From WHTK01 sp965197795 (GTDB taxonomy: Bacteria > Chloroflexota > Dehalococcoidia > DSTF01 > WHTK01), in assembly GCA_965197795.1 (NCBI GenBank), contig OZ240228.1, forward strand, positions 930,001-994,000: a DNA stretch of 64,000 bases, written 5' to 3'. The notes below the pieces were generated by a model. That model worked only from the letters and a program-made list of their open reading frames with translations, did not search any database and was not told the DNA's origin. Below are positions 9,683 to 18,311 of this stretch, one piece after another (position 1 is the stretch's first letter; each line of letters begins with the position of its first letter). A program made the translations under genes and the position numbers.

Positions 9683-10060
9683 ATGCTGAAAACATCTCTT
9701 AGAGTGACGGCAATTGATCACGTCGTGCTCCACGTGGGGGACTTGGAGCGGTCGAAGAGGTTCTACATCGACCTGCTTGGCTTCCAAGTTAACCATGAGA
9801 GCGATTGGCAGAGTTTCCTGTGGTGCGGCAGTCAGCAGGTGGCACTGTTCCAGATGCGCGACGGCGGGGACATTCATGCCGGCCGAGAGATGAACCACAT
9901 GGCCCTGCGCCTCGAGTCAGGTGAGTACGAAGAAGTCAAAGCAACGCTGCAGGCCGCTGGAGTAGAAGTGTCGGGCCGACAAGGTGACGCTCATTGCATC
10001 TACTTCAATGACCCCGACGGGCACAGGCTCCAGCTCCTGACGGAGCGAGAGCAGGGTTAA
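9683..10060 (+). CDS. VOC family protein (glyoxalase-like)
   Basis: A 125-residue single-domain VOC protein: AIDHVVLHVGDLERSKRFYIDLLG at the start, NHMALRLES in the middle and IYFNDPDGHRLQLL at the end. The histidines in IDHVVL and NHMAL and the glutamate in LLTE are placed as VOC metal ligands. It could act in methylglyoxal removal, aromatic ring cleavage or drug resistance. ATG 9683 follows GAGGGA by about 9 bases. It is the second of three VOC proteins in the window and is not closely similar to the first. Confidence 0.8.
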   Translation: MLKTSLRVTAIDHVVLHVGDLERSKRFYIDLLGFQVNHESDWQSFLWCGSQQVALFQMRDGGDIHAGREMNHMALRLESGEYEEVKATLQAAGVEVSGRQGDAHCIYFNDPDGHRLQLLTEREQG

Positions 10061-10184
10061 TACGACGACAAAGGGAACCATGAAGACCTTCCCCTGCTGG
10101 CTATCGACGAAGGGTGGGTGGCATTCTCCTTGCCTGCGTTTCGCATAAGCGTCGAAAACGCAAAAACAGGCACTTTTTGAGCAC

Positions 10185-10235
10185 CGACATGAAGATGCAG
10201 CCGACGCTGGAGCGCAGAGGGCTGCTGAAGGCGTA
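10185..10235 (+). repeat. Kinase-family 3'-end remnant (copy 7)
   Basis: DMKMQPTLERRGLLKA then TAG (10233-10235), with a short internal deletion. It is followed 28 bases later by a collapsed copy of the array promoter and a kinase fragment. Confidence 0.75.
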
Positions 10236-10263
10236 GGCACCCTATCGCTTGATCGTGTTGGGT

Positions 10264-10446
10264 TTGACGCCTTGACGACAGAATCATCACGGACGCCGAG
10301 GAACACAAGCTGCCTATAGGGCAGGCGGTGAAGATCGCCACCGAAACCTGCCTCGGGCTGTAGTTCTCGCGCCAGAGAGGTGTCATCCATCGCGACCTCA
10401 AGCCAGGTAACGTCTGGCTGGCCGAGGACGGCAGGGCGATGACGGT
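10264..10446 (+). pseudogene. Promoter remnant plus kinase catalytic-loop fragment
   Basis: TTGACG (10264-10269) and CAGAAT (10279-10284) survive with the spacer shrunk to 9 bases. The sequence then jumps into a protein kinase domain: EEHKLPIGQAVKIATETCLGL, an in-frame TAG, then RGVIHRDLKPGNVWLAEDG. HRDLKPxN is the catalytic loop of Ser/Thr kinases. The 5' part of the domain and everything downstream are missing, so this is a deletion derivative of the tandem kinase family. Confidence 0.7.
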
Positions 10447-10519
10447 AGCGACGACAGCCAGGAAGCCAAGGAGCGCCGTTCACTCGCTAGAGTCTTCGTC
10501 TGTGGTTCCTCCGCGTACA

Positions 10520-10548
10520 AAGATAGGCGGGAGACACCCGCCTATCTT
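10520..10548 (-). terminator. Hairpin, likely terminator of the minus-strand gene
   Basis: Perfect 11-bp stem (10521-10531 with 10537-10547, AGATAGGCGGG) with a 5-base loop, lying just downstream of the minus-strand secreted-protein gene. Short T tract on the minus strand. Confidence 0.6.
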
Positions 10549-10602
10549 GTCTCAAGAGCTGCCAGGGTTAGATTGTATCGATTGGCCTACCGATTCTCAG
10601 GC

Positions 10603-11045
10603 CTAATCTACCTCCGGGAACTCGAATGAGTCCCTGGCTACGAAGGTCTTGGTACGGTCCGCCAGCGTGATTTCCACCACGTTTCGCAAGGCCGTAGTGC
10701 CAACCGGCAAGATGTAGTTTGCATCCCAAGTACCATCGACACAGGTGCCGGCCGGGATAACCGTTCCGGCTGCCAGTCCTGAGACCGTCGCGTCCACGAG
10801 CTCTGTCCAAGGTCCGCGCGTCCTTGCTTAGAGAACACGGTGTCCTTAATGGTCGCGATGGTTGCGTCCACGGGTTCGTCGCTGGAGTCACAGCTCTGGA
10901 TGGTCCCACTAGCCGTGGTGTCATCCGCCGCGTCGAAGGTTTTCTCAACATCGACACTTGGCAGGAGCGCCTGAGCCTGACCGACTCCAAAGAGGAGTAT
11001 GGCCAGACCTGTGGCGGTAACTGCCGGTACAAGAAGTTTTTTCAA
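10603..11045 (-). pseudogene. Small secreted protein, one frameshift
   Basis: The frame from TTG 11045 encodes a clear signal peptide (LKKLLVPAVTATGLAILLFG, then GQAQA) and about 55 further residues. A second frame, reached after one missing base near 10805-10835, continues as ELVDATVSGLAAGTVIPAGT to FEFPEVD and TAG. Joined, the product is about 147 residues with no family that I recognise. The second part has alternating hydrophobic and polar residues suggesting a beta-rich extracellular domain. The terminator hairpin downstream supports a genuine gene. Confidence 0.55.
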
Positions 11046-11502
11046 CAACCTTGAATCCCTTTCTCGGCAGTCGGCGACCCTCCCCATACCGACTTGCCTG
11101 CGCTTCGGTAGCTAGGCTGCCCGGCTCAAAGAACCGGGCCCTTGGCTTTGCGTCCCACCCTTGCGAGTGGTTTGCCTTTATCGGCGAAGCTCTTCAGTTC
11201 GAAGGGTCGCCTCTAAGTCGACTGCCAAGTCCTGGAACTGATGCCTGTCGGGCCCCAAAACTCAATCCGAATCTAAACTGGCTGCATGTTCAGTCTGCTT
11301 GTTCAGCTCAAGGGGGTCTTCGCCGGCCGCCACAACCTACTGCTCGAAAGCCCCGCCCTTCGTCTGCATTGGTTGTTTACCGGCGCAGAGGCGCTAAGCC
11401 GAAGCTGACCACCTTTCGACCGCATCTTCTGGCTTTGCTCTGCCGTTTCTGGCAGCGCTGTCTCTTGAGGTACGCTCCCGGCTAGAGCGATGACAGCCCC
11501 GT

Positions 11503-11531
11503 TTGACACCCTGCCGCGGCAGCGACAGAAT
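11503..11531 (+). promoter_or_regulatory. Promoter TTGACA-N17-CAGAAT abutting a GTG start
   Basis: TTGACA at 11503-11508 and CAGAAT at 11526-11531 with the ideal 17-base spacer. The GTG start of the next gene is at 11540, so transcription would begin at or within a base or two of the start codon: a leaderless mRNA. Confidence 0.6.
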
Positions 11532-11539
11532 CAGGCATT

Positions 11540-12560
11540 GTGAGCAACGAGAGAGTGCTTTACCGCGCGCTACGACCGCCCTCGTGGGTACTGCTGGTCG
11601 TGACTCTGGCGCTGGTAGCTGTCGCCTGCGGGGGGATCAACTGACTCCTCGTCCACCCTCGAAAGCTCTGTCACCCCTGAAGCCACCCCACTCACGCCGG
11701 AAGCCACCGCAACAGTGGTTTCTGCGACTCCGCTACCTACCGCCGACCACGGGGTTACATTAGACCTGACGTACGCGGAGCCGCTGCAAGCTAGTGCGCG
11801 AGCGTGGACGCTCGATGTCTACTCGCCAGCAGAGCCTGATGGCTCGGCCGCAGTGGTCATCTTGACTGGAGCAAGCGCGACCAAGGAAACAGCCTCTTTC
11901 CAGGCACTGGCCCGAGACATCGCCGACCAGGGAGCTGTGGTGTTCTTGGCGAATACACGAACTGGTGATGCACGCTCGTTGTTCAGAATTAACAACGGGA
12001 CGCCTCTTAGAGAGGCCTTTGAGGGAGCCAGTTGTGCCGTACGTTTCGCTAGGGCGAACGCGGCAACCTATGACGGCAGCTCGGATGAGGTTGTCCTCCT
12101 CGGTCAGTCCGCCGGCGGCGCTCTAGGGCTTTGGGTCGCACTGGTGGGCGATGACGACGAAAGAGTTTGGAACGAGTTCGTCTCCAACCGAGGTGGGCCT
12201 GAAGGTCAGCTGACCTGTGTAGCCGATGCCTCTGCTGAGTTGGACGCTTTCGTGGGATACGCGGGAGGCTACGCGATCTTCGATCTTGTCCGAGCGGAGG
12301 ACGAGGAGTTGGCAGCCCTTTTCAGCGTCGAAACCTACATCGGTCGAGATACACATGTGCTTATTCGGTTACTTTTTCCGACAAGGGAAACCCTTATCCC
12401 ACCTTCTCTTCAAGAACGACACGTGATGATGTTCGAGGCGTTGGTAGCGGCAGGGTACGATGCTATATCGAGTGCTCCCGAAGCCGGCCACTGCCTCGAT
12501 GCCAAATCCCACGGATCAATGCTTGAAGCAGTTGTCGACGTGCAGAGAGCACTAGAGTAA
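11540..12560 (+). pseudogene. Lipoprotein alpha/beta hydrolase, one frameshift
   Basis: From GTG 11540 a lipoprotein signal is read (SWVLLVVTLALVAVAC, lipobox cysteine about residue 32). Near 11630 a run of six G puts the frame out; removing one G continues as GGSTDSSSTLESS, a Thr/Pro-rich linker, into an alpha/beta hydrolase of about 280 residues. The nucleophile elbow is VVLLGQSAGGALGL (GQSAG) and a plausible catalytic histidine is in APEAGHCLD near the C-terminus. It would be a surface-anchored esterase or peptidase-like enzyme. There is no ribosome binding site; the promoter position implies leaderless translation. The single homopolymer indel could be real or an error. Confidence 0.7.
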
Positions 12561-12578
12561 GAACAGTGCTGAGTCGGG

Positions 12579-12680
12579 GCCATCGACCACCTCGGCTTCG
12601 CCATCGCCGAGTTCCAGGACATGAAGATGCAGCCCGCGCTGGAGCGGGCGCTGGCGCGAGGGGGGCTGTTGAAAGCGTAA
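12579..12680 (+). repeat. Kinase-family 3'-end remnant (copy 8, best preserved)
   Basis: An uninterrupted 33-codon tail: AIDHLGFAIAEFQDMKMQPA, then LERALARGGLLKA and TAA. This is the best reference copy for defining the family's C-terminus. Confidence 0.85.
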
Positions 12681-12750
12681 GGAGAGATTGATGGTTGGGC
12701 AGACCTGTCCTCACTCCATTCTCGCCCCGCGTTGGGACAGAATTCAGGAC

Positions 12751-13026
12751 ATGGGCCACGAGGAGAAGGCGGTTGCTTACGCTTGCCAGTCCTGCCAGGC
12801 ATCGTTCAGCGTGGAGAAGCGAGACTGCTTCGTAAAACACTGTGGCAGCGCTTAGCCGAAAGAGCCAAGCAGGCGGAGGAGCAGTTTCGGGGTTGCTGAA
12901 GTAGTGAGAAAGCCTTTAAGCGTGGGCTCTGGCTCCGGCTTAGATCTATTTTTTATCTGGGTGCCAGTCGGACTGGGCGTACTTCTCCTTCTAGCGCTTG
13001 TGCTCTCGGGCGTACTCGACAGATGA
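12751..13026 (+). pseudogene. Zinc-ribbon plus single-TM protein with in-frame TAG
   Basis: ATG 12751 opens a frame with a cysteine pattern (ACQSCQASF...DCFVKHCGSA) like a short zinc ribbon. TAG occurs at codon 35 (12853-12855). The same frame then continues without interruption through a basic linker to a membrane segment (FFIWVPVGLGVLLLLALVLS) and TGA at 13024-13026, 91 residues in all. CAGAAT lies 7 bases before the ATG, resembling the array promoter's -10. The continuity past the TAG suggests a recent nonsense mutation. Its family is not recognised. Confidence 0.4.
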
Positions 13027-13066
13027 AGATGCAGCCTGCGTTAGAGCGTCGGGGCTACTGAAGACG
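13022..13066 (+). repeat. Kinase-family 3'-end remnant (copy 9)
   Basis: MKMQPALERRGY-type tail, shortened and mutated, beginning at the stop codon of the preceding membrane protein. Confidence 0.65.
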
Positions 13067-13139
13067 AGAGCGCCCTTTAGGCATGTTCATCATCGGCGAC
13101 GTTTCAGCCGCCAGAGGTCTCCGTCAGTCGGAGCGCCAA

Positions 13140-13863
13140 TCAAGCGTGAACAATCGCGGAGCCGGCACCTGCTCCAAGGCCGAAATCGTTTGCGAATTCT
13201 TCGAACGTCTCGTGCTCAACAGCGCCGCTTCTCGGCGGCCATGGGTTGTACACGGTCACCTCGGTAGCATCGACTGTACCGTCCCCGTGCATGCCCCCTA
13301 GTACCACGGCGTGGTAAGGAGCGCCAACCTCAACAATCCATAGGGGCCATGTTGGTTCAGAAGGTTAGCCCAGTGGGACGGCATCCCACTCTGGGGACCC
13401 TTCTCTTTAGGTCCCACGTTGAGACCGCACCGCTTATGGCAGACTATCCGTAGCCTGTTGTCGTGTTCATACTCGCGCGAGCAGCCACAGTCGCTGGGGA
13501 GTAGGTTGCTCCGTCTCGCCAGCTAGCCACCATGGCGAGGGAAGCGGCCCAGCAGGTCACGGCAGTAGGCTGGGGAATCAGCGAGACACCGTGGTCAATA
13601 CTGATGGGTCCTTCCGCCTGTCTGTGAAGGTCTCCGCTTGCAAGTCGCTGGACGAAGTGATTGCCATGTGTCGCCTGAAGTGCAAGAAGTTGCGTTGAGG
13701 TGTAGGACCCCAGTGATGCCGAACTGCGCGCAGAAGGATTCAAGAACTGCGGGGCTCTTGCCAAGGCATCACCCTGGGTCTTTGCAGTCCGCTCGTCGGA
13801 TGCCTTTCTTGTGAGGTTGGACCTTTGACGGCTTGACCCGTTTATCGGCTGCTTTCGCTCCAT
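13140..13863 (-). pseudogene. Papain-like cysteine protease with eCIS-type N-terminus, two frameshifts
   Basis: ATG 13863 (GAGG about 8 bases upstream) opens a disordered, basic N-terminus followed by LLALQATHGNHFVQRLA. This is the 'LALQ..AGN.AV.R' type of motif common in secreted effectors tied to extracellular contractile injection systems. A papain-like protease follows: PQPTAVTCWAASLAMVASW (catalytic cysteine). After two single-base deletions (near 13445 and 13345) come VEVGAPYHAVVLGGMHGDG (catalytic histidine) and VTVYNPWPP (asparagine/aspartate). The joined protein is about 241 residues. It would be an exported or injected protease. No injection-system structural gene is visible in the window. 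Confidence 0.6.
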
Positions 13864-13866
13864 CTA

Positions 13867-14384
13867 CTGCCTCACGGTAAACACTGTTGACGGGTTCAAG
13901 AAATCACTTCGAGGAGCGGTCTCTTTCATAGAACTTTGCCCTCTAAGGCATCTGAGCCATCCGTTGGGCGTCTCCCACCTGCCCACACAATACGCCGTGA
14001 GAGTTGAAGAGGAATTGAAAAGCCATTGAGCTTCTATTGCATACCGTTGTGGTGGCCCGAAGGAGCTGAGGTTGATGGTATGCGTAAGCCAGGGCTTCAC
14101 TAGCCCGCTGAACGGACGCCTGGGCTTCTAGACGGTACTGCGACCGCCTTATGAACCGGTCTGCCGGACACATAAAGGGGGCCAGGTCGGACTCCAGCTC
14201 CGCCGTTACCGGGTGCTGCGGTCGGGTGGGAGCGTACGGCGCTGATCACCTCGCCATCGATTACGTCCGTCTCGTCAGAGGCTCCGACAACGGGGCGGCC
14301 GTCGCTCCAGAAAAGCGAGACTGTGTACGTTTCGTTCACGTCCATCTCGTGCGTCTGTCTTGCCTTCCCAAGGTGTTGCTCGAT
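13867..14384. other. Decayed region, unassigned
   Basis: Minus-strand frames at 14345-14100 (starts MDVNETYTVSLFWSDGRPVV) and 14173-13943 (RFIRRSQYRLEAQASVQRA) look coding in composition and may be parts of one broken gene, but I cannot assign a family. Nothing else is supported here. Confidence 0.3.
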
Positions 14385-14780
14385 GAGGAATCGACGGGCG
14401 GTTACTGGAGGCGAGCATTCTTAGCGAGGATGAGGAGACACCCGAAGGATTGATGCGCCGGCTGGCGCCTTTGGCCGGAGTCTCGTGGATTGGCGGCCAT
14501 AATAACGGCGTCGCATTCGGACGATTGCTCGGTGACGTGCACGCTGGCTTCACAGACCAAAAGAGGCGCGGGATTACTATGACCAGGCTCTCAGGTTCTG
14601 CGCACAATCCGGTTCCGCCCTGAGACAGCCCTCATACGTCTCTCCCTCGCCGAGCTCCTCCTCGACCACTACCGATGAGCACGACGCTGCCATCGAGAAC
14701 CTTGACTTCGCTATTGCTGAGTTCCAGGACATGAAAATGTAGCCTGCGCTGGAGCGGGCGCTGGGGCGCAGGGCTTCCAA
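14385..14780 (+). repeat. Kinase-family C-terminal region remnant (copy 10, longest)
   Basis: About 130 codons of the family's C-terminal helical region are traceable across frameshifts: EDEETPEGLMRRLAPLAGVSW, GGHNNGVAFGRLLGDVHAGF, then DQALRFCAQSG, RPETALIRLSLAELLLDHY, ENLDFAIAEFQDMKM and LERALGRRA. The helical repeat spacing suggests TPR-like structure. The copy ends abruptly inside the convergent sigma-factor gene, a novel junction near 14780. Confidence 0.7.
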
Positions 14781-14968
14781 GAAAACCTGAGAGGCGACAT
14801 CCTCCGCCTCTCCGCGTTTGCCAATCGGGCAACGGCGTAGCGGTAGATGACGTCGTAATAGCGGTCGTGCCACACCGACCAAACGTTCGTATCGTTCAGT
14901 TTCGCAAGGCGAACTTGCTCTGCCTCATCATCCAATCCGATTTCTTCTGCTGAAGCAGCGCAGTCCAT
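14781..14968 (-). pseudogene. ECF sigma factor, 5' fragment
   Basis: From ATG 14968 the frame encodes RLAKLNDTNVWSVWHDRYYD and VIYRYAVARL. After a shift near 14825 it becomes RGEAEDVASQVFLEAL, the conserved region 2 of an ECF sigma factor. It parallels the intact sigma gene at 17667-18263 in this window (YDAVYRYIYGRL...EEAEDLASQVFLEAL). The gene ends at the junction with the kinase-tail remnant and lacks region 4, so it cannot work. Confidence 0.65.
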
Positions 14969-15167
14969 ACGACGTATTGTCGGTGAAATTTAGGCTGCCT
15001 TCTGTCCTTCTGGTCACAGGAGAAACTGGCCTGTGGTCCGGGGTGGTCTGGTCCGCCCTTCGGCGCCGGCTGTCTGAGTCGCTCCCTGACAGCATGCCCT
15101 GTATGCTTACGCTAACGTACAGGTCAAGCGGCCTCAAGTCAGCTTGTTGAGTAATAGGTAACCATTA

Positions 15168-16475
15168 ATGCGCGAGTCGCCTGTCTCGGACACACCCTGG
15201 CTCGGGCGTCTACCTTTCTACTACGGCTGGGTGATCGTAAGCGTCGTTTTCATGCGCTCCTTCACCACCGCAGGTGCGCTGTGGGCTACCGGCGTGCTTT
15301 CTGTCCCCATGCACGACGATCTGGGTTGGAGCCGCACCATCATCTTCGCGGGCATCACGCTGCGTACCCTGGGCGCGGCCACCGGTGGGTTTCTGTTCGG
15401 CAAGTATTTGGATAGGCCCGGTGGCGCTCGCCGGCTCGGTTTTCTAAGCGCCATCGTTGCCGCGGCGGGACTTTTCCTGGTCGCCCTGGTTCGGGAGTCA
15501 TGGCAATTCCTGCTTATATTCGGCGTGTTGGGCGGTCTGTTGGGTGCGGGGCCTGGAGCCCTACTTATGGGCGCCACCGTGCCCAAGTGGTTCATCCGCA
15601 AGCGAGGCCGCGCGGTTGCCACCGCGACCATGGGCACCGGCCTGGCCGCGTTCATCCTGCCGGTGGTGATTACGCTGGTCAGCGAGGCCTTTGGCTGGCG
15701 TGCCGCCTGGCTGTTCCTGGGCAGTCTCTCGATCTTTTTTGCCGTGCTGCCGGCTTTGCTGCTGAGGACAAGCCCGGAAGACATCGGCCTGCATCCAGAT
15801 GGCGACACCGACGAGCCGGCTCAGGACGGGCAGCCACAGCGCCGCCGGACGGAGGAGCTAAGTTTCACTCGGGCCGAAGCCCTCCGGACGCCAACTCTCT
15901 GGGTGATCGTGGCGATTGCGATGTTCGCCAGCGTCTCGCCGACCGCCTACCCGGCCAACCTCGTGCCGGCCTTTGTAGAGCATGGCTTTTCCCCTTCCAC
16001 CGCAGCCATCGGCTTCAGCGCCTACGGCATGCTCAGCTTCGGCGGACGGTTCTTCTGGGGTCAGCTGGCCGATCGCCTTCACATACGCAAGGTCCTACTG
16101 ATCATCGCTACCTACACCGGCATGACGGTGCCGTTGATATTGATCTTGCCTGGCGACATTGCCCTGATCTCCGGCGCGATTGCCGGCCTGGGCATAGGCG
16201 GCTGGGTGGGCCTCAACCAGGTCGTATGGGCCTCCTATTTCGGGCGTGCCAACCTCGGCTCGATAACAGGCTCGGTGCGGCCCCTCGTCACGCTATCCGG
16301 CGCAACGGGTCCGCTCTACGCTGCGGCGCTAGCCGACCTGACCGGCAACTACACCCTGAGCTACGGCTTGATGGCCCTCTCCTGGTGGCTGTGCGCCCTG
16401 GTCCTCCTGCCACTGCGGCCGGCCAAGCTGCCCGACCGCTTGCAAGCGCAGGCAACTGGCGTAAACGTGCCGTAG
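15168..16475 (+). CDS. MFS transporter (monocarboxylate/oxalate-formate antiporter-like)
   Basis: A 435-residue protein with twelve predicted membrane segments. It starts with PFYYGWVIVSVVFM, a hallmark of the OFA/monocarboxylate MFS branch, and carries WFIRKRGRAVATATMGTG (the conserved cytoplasmic loop with basic residues) and a second-half loop (GQLADRLHIRKVLL). It probably moves an organic anion with protons across the cytoplasmic membrane. ATG 15168 is the only reasonable start; no strong Shine-Dalgarno is visible. It is intact and marks the left edge of the healthier part of the window. A second MFS of the same branch is at 41940-43265. Confidence 0.85.
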   Translation: MRESPVSDTPWLGRLPFYYGWVIVSVVFMRSFTTAGALWATGVLSVPMHDDLGWSRTIIFAGITLRTLGAATGGFLFGKYLDRPGGARRLGFLSAIVAAAGLFLVALVRESWQFLLIFGVLGGLLGAGPGALLMGATVPKWFIRKRGRAVATATMGTGLAAFILPVVITLVSEAFGWRAAWLFLGSLSIFFAVLPALLLRTSPEDIGLHPDGDTDEPAQDGQPQRRRTEELSFTRAEALRTPTLWVIVAIAMFASVSPTAYPANLVPAFVEHGFSPSTAAIGFSAYGMLSFGGRFFWGQLADRLHIRKVLLIIATYTGMTVPLILILPGDIALISGAIAGLGIGGWVGLNQVVWASYFGRANLGSITGSVRPLVTLSGATGPLYAAALADLTGNYTLSYGLMALSWWLCALVLLPLRPAKLPDRLQAQATGVNVP

Positions 16476-16721
16476 GATTCATCAAGACGAATCCCTCGCG
16501 TGGTTAGTGCATAAAGCTGCTCCATAAGGGGCTCGAACGGCTGACGGAGGGCAAATGACTGAGAAAGTTGGCGCGCTGACAGGATCGCGAGGGTCGCCCT
16601 TTCTCTCAGTGTGAACGAAAGCCAATCCGCCCGAGGCCAACTCGTCCGCTAACAACCTGAAGAAGACCAACGTCCTTAGCGCGGTGGCGCAGGACTGGGA
16701 ACGGAAGAACGTGGCGAGCGT

Positions 16722-16855
16722 TCACAGTTCCGCATCAAGTTCCAGGCGAAGAACAACGGCGCCGGCGCGAACATCTGGGCCAAGTTCGCCTCAGGCGATT
16801 CGGTGGCCGAGCATCCCTACCTCACTATCACCTATCTCTGTAACCGAGTTAGCCT
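16722..16855 (+). pseudogene. C-terminal fragment of a surface beta-sandwich (DNRLRE-like) protein
   Basis: The frame SQFRIKFQAKNNGAGANIWA...ASGDSVAEHPYLTITY resembles the last strands of a DNRLRE-type domain, which usually end in 'PYL.I.Y'. The rest of the gene is gone. The strong hairpin just downstream was probably its terminator. Confidence 0.4.
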
Positions 16856-16859
16856 AGCG

Positions 16860-16894
16860 AGAGAGGGAGCCCTTCATCGAAGGGCTCCCTCTCT
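16860..16894 (+). terminator. Strong intrinsic-terminator-like hairpin
   Basis: Perfect 15-16 bp stem (16860-16875 with 16879-16894) and a 3-base loop. The T tract is short. Confidence 0.65.
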
Positions 16895-16988
16895 ATGTGT
16901 ACGGAGTGTCGGTTGCTATCGGCTAGCAATCTGCTCTGTTGTCGAACCGAATTCACCTCGCTGTTGCTGAAGCTCGTCGCCGGCCGTC

Positions 16989-17405
16989 TCAGCAGGTTGC
17001 GTATGAAACTTCGATGGGACGCACATGGGTTCCTGTGCGGTTCATGAAGCTCACGCTGAGTCGATGGTCAGTGGTGGGATCGAGCATCGCGGCCGCGCTA
17101 AGATCGACCTCGAGGTAATCAGCGTTCTGCTTGACCCGGTGCACCAGGTTTGCGCCTTCGCCGAAGGAGGTTTGGTAGCCCATCCCGTTATTGAAGGCAA
17201 GACGCACCTGAATGAAAAGCGGCTTGCCGCCAATCAAGCCTGACCACGCGATTCTGGCCACGCAATCCGGGCCAAGTTCCACCTGATCGACGCTCAAGTT
17301 AGCGTAGTGATCTGGCGGACCGGCTTCGGCGCGGGTTACACCAATGACCCCGACAGATAGCAAGAGTAGCGCTGCACCTGCGATAGCGATTAATCGGCTC
17401 GACAT
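16989..17405 (-). CDS. Secreted protein of unknown function
   Basis: A 138-residue product with a signal peptide (MSSRLIAIAGAALLLLSVGV, cleavage likely after ARAEA-like TRAEA). The mature part is about 110 residues with two cysteines (one in GPDCVARIAW, one at the C-terminus, YATC), possibly a disulfide. ATG 17405 is chosen because AAAGGGG lies 7 bases upstream; the longer frame has no signal peptide at its start. The alternating pattern suggests a beta-sandwich. No family recognised. It is a single gene, downstream of the sigma-factor operon on the same strand. Confidence 0.6.
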   Translation of the reverse strand: MSSRLIAIAGAALLLLSVGVIGVTRAEAGPPDHYANLSVDQVELGPDCVARIAWSGLIGGKPLFIQVRLAFNNGMGYQTSFGEGANLVHRVKQNADYLEVDLSAAAMLDPTTDHRLSVSFMNRTGTHVRPIEVSYATC

Positions 17406-17491
17406 GAACTGCCCCTTTCGCTCCACACCAGCCCCCATTAGCGGCGGATGGCGTATAGGGATATGGCTCGAAGGGGGCAGAATTATGCGAG

Positions 17492-17659
17492 CTACGCCAG
17501 GAGATTTTTAGCGGCTCTTTGCCGATTCCAGGACCGCACTTTGTAGAGACACTTCCCGGCTTGCCGGGCGGAGGAAGACGCCTCCGAGATTACGATCCTT
17601 CGTTTGGAGTCCGCCAAGTCGCTGATCTCGATCAGACGATTGAAGAAGTGTGTCCTCAT
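17492..17659 (-). CDS. Short ORF after the sigma factor (possible truncated anti-sigma gene)
   Basis: A 55-codon frame starting MRTHFFNRLIEISDLADSKR, 7 bases after the sigma stop on the same strand. The position is where ECF sigma factors usually have their anti-sigma gene, and the N-terminus is amphipathic and charged, but no membrane segment or zinc motif follows. It may be a truncated partner. Confidence 0.35.
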   Translation of the reverse strand: MRTHFFNRLIEISDLADSKRRIVISEASSSARQAGKCLYKVRSWNRQRAAKNLLA

Positions 17660-17666
17660 GGCAGGC

Positions 17667-18263
17667 CTACGCCGCGGGTTGCTCTCGCTGTTGCGTGCCG
17701 TGACCGAGGCGACGCCGCAACGCGGCCTGGCCGCGAACTTGAAGCCCGTAGACGGCCAGTTGGCTCTTGCCCAGTACGTGGCCGGTCTCCTTGGCGGAAA
17801 GGCCCACGAAGAAGTGGAGCACGATCGTCTCCCGTTGCTCCTTAGTCAGTTCGTCCAGCCCCGCCATCAGATCAAGCGAGTCATTGCTGAGCCCGCCGGG
17901 AAGCGAGCGCAGAGCGGCTTCATTATCCTCGCTATCGAGTGATTCCTGGGAGCCCAGGCGCTTGTTGCGCCGTACGCTGTTGTTAGCCAGGTTCCGCGCG
18001 ATGCCGAAGAACCAGGCAGCCAGCGGCTTTCCCGTGTCGTTGAAGGAAGCGATGCTCTGCAAAGCTTCCAGGAAGACCTGGGAGGCAAGGTCCTCAGCCT
18101 CTTCTTTTTGGCCTAGACGGCCGTAGATATACCGATAAACGGCGTCATAGTGCTGTGAGAAGAGAGTGGACCAGGCAGCGGAGTCGCGTTGCTTGGCCAA
18201 TGCAACTAGCGCTCGTTGCCCAAGGTCCTCTTGGCCAGCAGCACCGGATGTGAGGACTTGCAT
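17667..18263 (-). CDS. ECF-type RNA polymerase sigma factor
   Basis: A 198-residue sigma factor. Region 2 spans roughly residues 35-95 with FSQHYDAVYRYIYGRLGQKE and AEDLASQVFLEAL (core binding and -10 recognition). Region 4 spans roughly 125-190 with LTKEQRETIVLHFFVGLSAK and the helix-turn-helix GHVLGKSQLAVYGLQVRG (-35 recognition). It directs polymerase to a specific regulon, usually under an anti-sigma factor. ATG 18263 has AAAGGG upstream. A 55-codon ORF follows 7 bases downstream. A broken relative lies at 14781-14968. The target promoters are unknown. Confidence 0.85.
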   Translation of the reverse strand: MQVLTSGAAGQEDLGQRALVALAKQRDSAAWSTLFSQHYDAVYRYIYGRLGQKEEAEDLASQVFLEALQSIASFNDTGKPLAAWFFGIARNLANNSVRRNKRLGSQESLDSEDNEAALRSLPGGLSNDSLDLMAGLDELTKEQRETIVLHFFVGLSAKETGHVLGKSQLAVYGLQVRGQAALRRRLGHGTQQREQPAA

Positions 18264-18311
18264 TTCTACCCTTTAGATTCGGTACCAGGAGTCGAGTCTG
18301 AAGCTCCACGT

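Noticed and set aside
734..14780. Tail repeats as an insertion sequence or transposon end
   Set aside because: The repeats have no terminal inverted repeats or target duplications and translate as a conserved coding C-terminus with a stop codon, so they are gene remnants.
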